Origin: Folioceros fuciformis
Lineage: Eukaryota; Anthocerotophyta; Anthocerotopsida; Anthocerotales
Direction: 5' to 3'
DNA: 24,917 nt
Assembly: GCA_049999805.1 (NCBI GenBank)
Contig: JBNGIO010006285.1
Span: 312,248-337,164, forward strand
A program made the position numbers and the translations under genes. The notes under the pieces are model-generated. The model was not told where the DNA came from. It searched no databases and saw nothing but the letters and a program-made list of their open reading frames with translations. The stretch's first letter is position 1, and every line of letters begins with the position of its first letter. Shown here one piece after another: positions 18,270-24,917 of the stretch.

Positions 18270-18770
18270 TCTGAACCTTGGTGCCCGGATGCAATTGCAA
18301 GGTCCTCAAGCCTGATGAGATTACTCGTGCATTCTTAAACGGTTCAGTAGTATAGGGTCGGTGAATATTCGCCACCGAATACACCCAACATATCGTCCAA
18401 AGCGGATATGAGCAGAGCATGTCGGTGGGACCTGCCCCTCGTCTTGCGTATGGCAAGTCTGGCAGCATGGCCTGAACTCAGCTTATCGAGATTTCGATAG
18501 GTTGCCCCGGAAAGACTCATATTTGCTTGGACTACATTGATAGATGGTTATGCACAATCATCAATATGTGCAACAAGCTTAAGCTTGTAGTAGTTTGAGC
18601 AGATGCCACAGGCGGGAGTTAGACGCAACGGAGTGGCTTGTTTGCACTCTTATCGGCATGGAGCTACGGAGGCCTGAACTAGAAAGGCTTACAGTATTTG
18701 GATGGCATGAGTAGAGACCACGGCATTCATCCTCCTTTACCACCAGCTTGAAGCGGTAAATGAATTCGTA
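18270..18770 (+). pseudogene. Degenerate PPR (PLS-class) relic
   Basis: A decayed stretch of PPR coding sequence read across several frames. In order: LKPDEIT (from 18305), an L-type motif end with HIVQSGYEQS (from 18389), an S-type motif with YGKSGSMA (up to 18472), then FDRLPRKDSY after a frameshift (from about 18490), then WTTLIDGYAQS after another shift (18528-18560), FEQMPQAGVR (about 18594-18623) and DGMSRDHGIHP (about 18703-18735). These match consecutive PLS motifs. Several in-frame stops and at least three frameshifts show it is dead. It is a different paralogue from the intact gene upstream, judging by its motif wording. Confidence 0.75.
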
Positions 18771-19540
18771 CTAGACGGCTCAGAATTGGAGGAATGGCAC
18801 GAGCTCCACTGTGTCATAAGCTATTCACTATTCTCTGGCCTGTCAACCATACTAAACAGTGGGTTTGCGTTGGAGATCGAAAGCCATCTCCAAACTTGGG
18901 AGGAGGACGAATTTCTTTTCGAGTTATGTCCAAGCCATCTCCAGGTAACTCAAAACGCTGAACCAAGGTATCTTAAATGAGTCGTTCCCCAGGGCCTACT
19001 GCGTTTGAAGTAACCCTTATTTCTTGGGCAATCTTACTTCCATTTTAAGGTCAGATCTTGACTTGATATGTACACAAAATGTTGGTATCGCACAGATCCC
19101 AGTTCCCGAACTGTTCTAAAGGGAACGACAGGGTGTTCGGTCCAGACATGGGTACTTGTGCTGAGCTGTCTGGCGATTGTTCAGGTGCCCTTATTTGTTG
19201 GAGTGCTCAATGCAGAATTCCAGCTGTCCTTGTGCACATGAGAGCCAGTATACATCGAGTGACGTTAAAGGCATTAGGTTTCCTCGTCTTTACAGGACAG
19301 GACTGGTCGACATGCGAGCCTCGAACGTGTCCTGCTTCCTCTTGCCCTATGTGAAGGCAAGAACCACCAGAGAACAAATGAACTCCGTCTTTGCTCCAAA
19401 TATCGTCTTTGCGACTCGTAAAGCTAGGTTCGCAGGCATCAGAGCGTGTTCGGGCAACAACCTGACGGGAAAAGGTCAAAAATAACAAGCCACCACTGTC
19501 TATGGTGCGGTCACGCAGTGTACCTGGGGCGTCCTGCCGT
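18771..19540. other. Gene-free spacer between two PPR relics
   Basis: About 770 bp. Short frames on both strands lack motifs. It might be further decayed PPR or flanking sequence, but I cannot align any of it by eye. Confidence 0.4.
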
Positions 19541-19548
19541 AGTCTGTT

Positions 19549-20190
19549 TTGAGACCCATCTTCGGAGAGCGGTCCCCGAACGATGGCCGGAGTATGACAA
19601 CCAGACCCCTTGTGGACCCATCAAAGTGGGGGGCGTTCAGGCACTCGCAACCAGGAGTTCCCCCATACCTCATCGTAGGACGTGAATTCCTGGCAAACAA
19701 TACCTCCAGGTGCAGCAGTGTAGGGAGCCCAGCACTTCTGCCTCCGACAAAACGTGGGGGTGGATACGGATGGGGTTTCCAGCGATGCTCGTCTCCAGGA
19801 GCAGGAGAACTTGTGGTAACAATTGTTTCTGGATCCTACCCTCTGGTGGGAATAGACGGGATAAGGAGAGCTCCCGTTCGCCTGAATTCCGGTGTAAAGG
19901 CACCAGCGAGGTGCTGTGGTTGGACAACAGGTTTAAGCCAGCTTGGGTTGATGAGGAGTTCGTGTTCATGGATATGCAGATGGCCTGTGGTGCCTCTCCT
20001 TCGGGGGCCAGCTCTCGGGATAAGCCCAAACATGGTTGGCGTACTGGATAGGGAGTGCGAATGGAAATGGTAACGCCTGGAACCGTGAGCATGTCATGTC
20101 ACCAGGGGAGGCTTTCAGAGGCAATTGGGGCCCTGGAATGCCTGGCGCAATCTAACTCTGCTGTTTCTCAGTCTGTGTCACCGACACATG
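19549..20190 (+). pseudogene. Truncated paralogous copy of the PPR gene N-terminus with one PDF motif
   Basis: The sequence follows the 5' part of the intact PPR gene. The start context gaacgatggcc and gttgtggaccca/cttgtggaccca segment match 14757-14801. Then come the cctccagctgcagcagtgt-like block, a PDF motif and the start of the PPR array (gtgagcatg... caggggaagctttctga-like, then gccctgga). The DNA around the WWDNRRDK site is frameshifted. After it the frame reads RRDKESSRSPEFR, SEVLWLDNRFKPAWVDEE and SFMDMQM-like FMDMQM. An early stop (TGA 15 bp after the start) and shifts make it non-functional. Similarity stops near 20180, within the first PPR motif. It has one PDF motif where the intact gene has two. 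Confidence 0.85.
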
Positions 20191-20350
20191 CGTAAGCATC
20201 TAGCGGGTCCAACTTAATCATACTTCAATACACCACATCGCCCTTGCTATGTCCCCGTGACTTTGGCAGGCATTCAAAACACTCATGTCCCTGTTGGAAA
20301 GGGACTACAGTGGCTCTTGTTCTGGGGAACAAGCATGGCATAGGCCAAGT

Positions 20351-20574
20351 GACCATTATTTTTGTCCTTGGAGACTGAGAAATGGCAGCGTTCTATTTCT
20401 CACTTCTTTTCTCAATTGACCATTTTATTGACCAAAGAGACTGACAAATGGCAGCGTTTGATGTCTCGCTTGCTTTCTCACGTGACCATTGTACTGTCTT
20501 GGGAGACGGAGAAATGGCGGCGTTTTGATTTCTCACTTCCTTTTCTTATGTGACTATTTTATTGTCCTAGGAGT
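20351..20574. repeat. 66-bp minisatellite, three copies plus a partial
   Basis: Units start with gaccatt-like sequence at 20351, 20418, 20483 and (partial) 20552. The gagactgagaaatggc core recurs at 20371, 20437 and 20503, exactly 66 bp apart, so a 63-codon frame (20362-20553) reads an in-frame 22-residue repeat (ETEKWQR, ETDKWQR, ETEKWRR). The frame lacks any other sign of being a gene. Confidence 0.85.
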
Positions 20575-20808
20575 TTACCTTGAAGACATAGTTCTTACAT
20601 CCAACTCCAAGGCCATCTTAAAGGATCCCAAATTAATGCTGGCAAAGAGCTTCTCCTCGACAATGTGTTGAAAACAGTCGTCTTGTCTAGGCATTCAAAC
20701 TTTAAGAAATCAGGAAACTATAAGCATTTTCATTCATCAAATCTCCATATATTCAGGAAGTTCCTTACCAAGTATAATACATTAGAGTCTAAATCTATCT
20801 CTACACTT

Positions 20809-20880
20809 ATGGAGGTTAATTAGAAGCTCAATAGTGAGGAAGATATGGAGGTTAATTAGAAGCTCAACAATGAGAAAGAA
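20809..20880. repeat. 36-bp tandem duplication
   Basis: Two adjacent copies (20809-20844 and 20845-20880) begin atggaggttaattagaagct. They differ by a few bases. Confidence 0.85.
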
Positions 20881-20975
20881 CCACGACATGGAGTGGCCTC
20901 TTCTAACATCAACCCTTACCATATTCCCTTATTGCGCACCTCATGATTTGTATTAGACCAGACCTTGCCTTTTCA

Positions 20976-21057
20976 ATGGGAGCCTCATCTTAGTTCTTAG
21001 CATCTTTGACTCAAGCATGGGAGCCTTATCTCAGTTCTTAGCATCTTCAACTCAAGC
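20976..21057. repeat. 41-bp tandem duplication
   Basis: Two adjacent copies (20976-21016 and 21017-21057) share atgggagcct, agttcttagcatctt and actcaagc segments with a few substitutions. Confidence 0.85.
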
Positions 21058-21221
21058 TCATTGGAAAAGCTAAACGGGTGCTCTTGTGCTTGGAAACAAT
21101 TTCCAACACGAGACTATAACATAGTAAGGACAACCTCTACAATCTTAAGGTTATAATGATAAATTGGGCAAAAAATGATAGCACATTGAAAATACGAGTA
21201 GCTACATTTATATGCTTGGTA

Positions 21222-21321
21222 GAATAGCAGATGGTGGCATGCTAGAGAAGTAGATGGTGGCATACTAGAGAAGAAGATGGAGGCATGCTAGAGCAGCAAA
21301 TGGTGGCATGCTGGAGTAGCA
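21222..21321. repeat. 23-bp tandem repeat, about four copies
   Basis: The core atggtggcatgctagag recurs at 21231, 21254, 21277 and 21300, exactly 23 bp apart, with one or two changes per copy. The array ends directly against the TG of the putative LTR at 21322. Confidence 0.9.
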
Positions 21322-21531
21322 TGTTGGCGCATCGCGCATTAGGGTACCACCGACATACACCGCGAACCGATGCACAACGTTTTTAGGGATTCGGTTTACC
21401 CTGCTTAAGCACACGTAATAGTAAATAGTAAATATCATAGTTCCGAATAGCGGTTTATACTTTCCTATATGTGGCCATCAACCATAATGATCGATGCTCT
21501 TTTCATGAGAATCGTTCTCTCCATTTCCACA
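21322..21531 (+). mobile_element. Putative short 5' LTR of a retrotransposon (about 210 bp)
   Basis: The stretch begins TGTTGG and ends CA three bases before a tRNA-iMet primer binding site, the layout of a plant copia or TRIM 5' LTR. It contains a tttatactttcctatat promoter-like segment about 75 bp before its end. No second copy is visible downstream in the window, so the LTR start is inferred from the TG and the adjacent repeat array. Confidence 0.6.
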
Positions 21532-21534
21532 AGA

Positions 21535-21547
21535 TGGTATCAGAGCC
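21535..21547 (+). other. Primer binding site for initiator tRNA-Met
   Basis: TGGTATCAGAGCC is complementary to the 3' end of plant initiator tRNA-Met (ending in ...GCTCTGATACCA), the standard primer of Ty1-copia and TRIM elements. It lies directly after the putative LTR in the plus orientation. Confidence 0.85.
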
Positions 21548-22026
21548 ATCTTGCTCCATGCCGGCATGTGCCATCCTCCTCTCCTCACCAGCCCTGCGCC
21601 ATGACCTTGCAAAATACTCATTGCGTTGAGCTCTAGCAATCTCTCATCCAACAAGATGCCTAGAAGACATACTTCCTCAATGTACTTACCTGTCAGTAAG
21701 GCAACTCAACACCACCAGCAACTCAACACCACCAGCATCTCTGCAACAACTGCTCAGAGTCCTTGAACAAACCTCCCAAACGTAGACTACCTCCCTTTGA
21801 GCACAGACGTAACACTTGCGATCATTATTCTCGCCCAGTAAAAACTTCAAGCTCACTCAATCGGTCAACCCCTGCACCAACTCAACCTGATGATGCCTCT
21901 CATGTGCTCTCTTCTTGTCTTCTTTCCACACACGATTGTCTTAGGATTCAACTCGCCTGTTTAGAACCTCAATTAGAAGCACTACGCCTGGTAATTCGCA
22001 AGTTCTCAACTAACAGGAATATAAGA
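21548..22026 (+). mobile_element. Internal start of the plus-strand retroelement, no intact gag
   Basis: About 480 bp follow the primer site. Short frames are broken by stops; an 89-codon frame (21763-22032) shows no gag zinc knuckle. A 17-bp unit (aactcaacaccaccagc) is duplicated at 21703-21736. It may be the remains of a leader or of a non-autonomous element, cut by insertion of the minus-strand copia element. Confidence 0.45.
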
Positions 22027-22224
22027 TGCTGAATAGTAGTCAAGACAGCTTGACATCTTGTGCGTGTAGCGAGAGATAGATATCAAAAGAATCCAGCATG
22101 ATAATTAATGAGAGAATAATTAATAATGAAAAGGTAAAGGTATTTATAGCCAAGCCCTAAACTAATTAGGTCATCTATTCATGCATACTCCTAGGTTACC
22201 CATAACAACGGGTTATTTTCAACA
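22027..22224 (-). mobile_element. Putative 3' LTR of the minus-strand copia element
   Basis: Read on the minus strand it begins TGTTGAAAATAACCCG directly after a gtgggag polypurine-like stretch, a junction typical of plant copia 3' LTRs. It contains GGCTATAAATACC as TATA box and can end at CA (22028-22027). The upper end is well defined; the lower end could lie further left, since the 5' LTR is outside the window and cannot be compared. Confidence 0.65.
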
Positions 22225-23102
22225 CTCCCACATAACCTAGGCAGTGTGCATCTTCCTTTAGATGAGAGTCGATCGCCGCCCTCTCCCGTTATCGCACACG
22301 CTCGTTAGCCAGAGCTCGCACTGTTACGCGCTGGGAGCTGAAGCGACGACTGTGACACCATGTCGCAGCTACTTGCGATTGTGGCCACCATCCTCGCCTC
22401 CTTCTGTTTGCTCATACTGTGGCAGCAGCAGAAAATGACTACAAGAAGCGGTGCGCGCTACAGGCCTGAAAGGTATGGAGAGGGTGCTGTCCCAAGGAAG
22501 AAACGTGCGGTGAAGAAACAGGAAGAGGTTGCAGCTGGTGCTAGAAACACAAGGGCTTTGCAGTGGAGACCTTTAAATCTACAGCACTACATCAGTAGCT
22601 GCGGCTGGGAAGTGGAGGTGGCAGCCAGCGTGACTGTGCGCAAGGTGCAGGAAACAGGCAGGGCAAATTCAGCTGTGAAGGAAAAAAGAGATAGTGGCTG
22701 AACTCCTGGACCCGCCTAACCCAGACCCCCTCAGAGGGATGAAGGTTAGATGGCGCGAGGCAATCAGGACCCCACTGCCTGCTGATGAAAACGTGAAGGA
22801 AGAAACAAAAGTAGAAAGGATTGATGCAGCAGACGGGAGACAGCTCCCACAGAAGACAACAAACCCCTAAAGTGCCATGATTAGGTAAACACTGTGACGA
22901 TTCATCCATGGCTGTGATGGTGATAGACAGAAGCAAGTCTGACCAACTAATCTGTATGTATGTGCTGCAGAACACATGGCAGGACTGATGAGAGGACAGC
23001 TTTAGAGCTGGGTCTCACAGCTAAAATTATGATAAACTATAAAACTAGGGGACTGAGGTCCCCATCCCCCCAATTCCAAACAGGTCAGACTGTCACCACT
23101 GT
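22225..23102. other. Region between copia pol and 3' LTR, with an opposite-strand reading frame
   Basis: About 880 bp separate the pol stop codon from the LTR, longer than in a minimal copia element. The minus strand holds nothing recognisable. The plus strand holds a frame at 22360-22701 that continues in another frame to 22870 (separate entry). Confidence 0.55.
22360..22870 (+). pseudogene. Frameshifted opposite-strand ORF inside the copia element, unknown function
   Basis: From ATG 22360 a 113-codon frame starts with a hydrophobic segment (about residues 3-21, LLAIVATILASFCLLIL), followed by TTRSGARYRPERYGEG and a basic cluster (RKKRAVKK). It stops at 22701. Just before, at a run of six A (22682-22687), shifting by one base opens a second frame that runs to TAA 22868-22870 with coding-like content (EIVAELLDPPNPDPLRG, VRWREAIRTPLPADEN). 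Both parts probably were one protein of about 170 residues, now shifted. I do not recognise the family. It lies antisense to the copia element between pol and LTR, where some plant LTR elements carry extra genes. Confidence 0.5.
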
Positions 23103-24917
23103 TTACCTTACTCCTGTTCTTGGTAACAAATAGCTGAAGTCTCGTATACCCAGGGATTCCATGTGATGCGAATGCTTGAGCTTGGGTAGTGACTTTGTCA
23201 TGATATCTGCAGTATTCTCCGCTGTTGGTATATATTTTACTTGTATGACTCCTCGTGCCACTGCATCTCTAACATAATGATGTTTGATCTCAATGTGTTT
23301 TGTACGAGCATGAAAACGCGGGTTGGCAACAAGGGCAATCGCAGAGTTGTTATCACAATACACAGTAGTAGGACTGGCTTGCTCATGATGAAGATCCTTG
23401 AGGTATGATCTTGCCCATTCAGCCTCCTTAGCAGAGTCTGAAAGTGATACATATTCTGCTTCGGTTGAAGATAAAGCAATAGCTGATTGCTTCTTGCAGG
23501 ACCAGGTAACGGCCCCACCAACTAGCAGAAAACAATATGTGGACAAACTCTTACGGGAGTCGGGATCAGAAGCCCAATCTGCATCTGTGTAAGCTTCAAG
23601 TGTTAGACCAGAAGGAAGACCAGCTTGGTAGAAGATACCGTAATTCATGGTCCCCTTCAGGTAACGATAGATTCTTTTCACTGCTGCCCAATGAATTCGT
23701 CCTGGCTTCTCCAGAAATTGGGATACACAGCTGACTGAGAATGCGATATCAAGTCTTGTCCAATTTGATATGAAGATGAGGCAACCGACAGCGTGCCTAT
23801 AGGGAATCTTCTCCATATCAGCAATCTCCTCTGGAGTGGAAGCACATTGATCAGATGTTAACTTAACACCGACTGAACCAGGGGTGGACACAGGCCTGGC
23901 TTCATCAAGCTGAAAACGCTTCAAAATCTCAAATAAGTATTTCTTTTGATGAATGACTATGAGGCCTTTTTCTCTGTTCCTTAATACTTGAACACCCAGG
24001 CAGAATTTAAGTGCTCCCACATCTTTCATTTCAAATTTATCCCTTAAAAGGTCTTTAACCTTATTCAAGATATGGGTATCTGTACAGGCAAAGATGCAGT
24101 CGTCTACATACACTGCAAGAATGCAAAAGGCCGAGCCGTCGACGAGATAATATACAGATGAGTCTGCTGAACTTTGTGTAAAACCTAGAGCTTTGAGTTC
24201 AGCGTCAAGTTTCTCATTCCACAGCATGGCACTTTGCTTAAGCCCATACAGGGCTTTGAGTAGCCTCAGTACCTTGTTAGGAAAACGTTTATCCACATAA
24301 CCCTGGGGCTGCTCCATGTAAATTTCCTCCTTAATCTCCCCATGTAGAAAAGCAATACACACATCCATTTGATGCAATTCCAAGTTCAGTTCCGCAGATA
24401 TGGCTAACAGCATCCTAATAGATTATGCTCATACGACAGGGGAAAAAGTTTCCTGGTAATCCAGGCCAGGAACTTGAGAAAATCCACGAGCGCAGAGCCT
24501 GGCCTTATAACGGGCAATCTCACCTTCAGCATTAAGTTTGGTCTTGAAGACCCATTTACAAGTGACAGCCTTCCTACCAGGTGGCAAGTCTGTAAGTTCC
24601 CATGTTTTATTTTTAAGGATAGACTGGTATTCCTCCTCTACTGCAGCTTGCCACTTATCAGCATCAGGACCAGCATAGGCTTCATCCATGGAAACAGGAT
24701 CCAGCAAAATGGGAGTGCTGCCAGGAATGGCAGCATGAGTAGAAGGCCGGAAGTCATAAGAAGCATAAGGGGGTTCTGACCATTGGGCACGAGGTAGGCG
24801 GGCACGAGGAGGATTGCGTCTAGGAACGACAACAGCAGGAAGATCCTCCTCTTGATCTGGTGTGTCTAGATCAGGGTAGGGTAGATCAGCAGGTTCAGGG
24901 AAAGGGTCTGCGACAGG
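23103..24917 (-). pseudogene. Ty1-copia pol, reverse transcriptase and RNase H part, two nonsense codons, 5' partial
   Basis: One frame runs from the window end (24917) down to TAA at 23105-23103, interrupted only by TGA (24431-24429) and TAA (24425-24423), two codons apart. Before the stops: the integrase-RT linker (RRNPPRARL), then WQAAVEEEYQSILKNKTWEL, CKWVFKTKLN, RYKARLCARGFSQ and GLDYQETFSPVV. After: AISAELNLELHQMDVCIAFL, RLLKALYGLKQS, the RT active site YVDD (24110-24099), and the RNase H motifs TDADWASD, SSTEAEY, CDNNSAI and RTKHIEIKHH. Integrase and gag lie outside the window. The stops fall just ahead of the RT palm helix, so the protein would be truncated; this copy cannot make RT from a single frame. 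Otherwise it is well conserved, suggesting a fairly young insertion. Confidence 0.93.

Noticed and set aside
18303-18325. ctgatgaga as a possible C box of a snoRNA
   Set aside because: No matching D box or terminal stem, and the bases are explained by the PPR relic reading LKPDEIT.
1-24917. tRNA or rRNA genes, CRISPR array, bacterial operon signals
   Set aside because: None seen; spliceosomal introns, plant gene families and retrotransposons mark this as plant nuclear DNA.

Overview
The window is nuclear DNA from a land plant. Its plant signatures are a cytosolic ribosomal protein eL22 gene, an ESD4-type SUMO protease, a receptor-like kinase, an MPP10 homologue, a PLS-class PPR editing factor and Ty1-copia retrotransposon sequence. 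The best taxonomic clue is the C-terminus of the PPR protein: it carries a KPAVA motif and ends in GRP instead of DYW. These mark the DYW:KP class, known from hornworts, lycophytes and ferns, the lineages with U-to-C organelle editing. I favour a fern or lycophyte, but this is an inference.

Layout. (1) 1-3044, + strand: the 3' 14 exons of an SLC4-family anion/bicarbonate transporter whose 5' end lies outside the window. I rebuilt it by splice sites; the joined frame is 1839 nt, 612 codons plus stop, with no internal stop. (2) 3457-4032, - strand: a two-exon eL22 gene convergent with the transporter. (3) 4441-5805, + strand: an intronless ULP1/ESD4-type SUMO protease, divergent from eL22 across 408 bp that holds a telo-box. 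(4) 5806-8817: gene-free, with an AT-rich block from about 7085 containing a 59-bp tandem array, a diverged direct repeat and a perfect 47-bp palindrome. (5) 8818-11334: a three-exon receptor with a ricin-B-like lectin domain, a DUF642-like domain, one membrane span and a pseudokinase. (6) 11768-13483: intronless MPP10. (7) 14764-17814: an intronless 1016-residue protein with two N-terminal PDF motifs (as in OSB organellar ssDNA-binding proteins), a PLS PPR array and a DYW:KP domain. (8) 18270-20190: two PPR relics, one related to the gene's own PDF region. (9) 20350-21330: a cluster of unrelated minisatellites. (10) 21322-24917: retroelement territory, with an LTR plus initiator-Met primer binding site on + and a 3' part of a Ty1-copia element on -. 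The latter has two nonsense codons in pol and an opposite-strand reading frame between pol and its LTR.

The genes do not form a pathway. Shared themes are growth-linked functions (eL22, MPP10, both with telo-box-like sequence at their 5' ends) and organellar RNA metabolism (the PPR gene). The strongest candidate for something undescribed is the PDF-PDF-PPR-DYW:KP fusion. Next are the ricin-B/DUF642/pseudokinase receptor and an SLC4 gene that resembles bicarbonate-transporting members more than plant BOR borate exporters.
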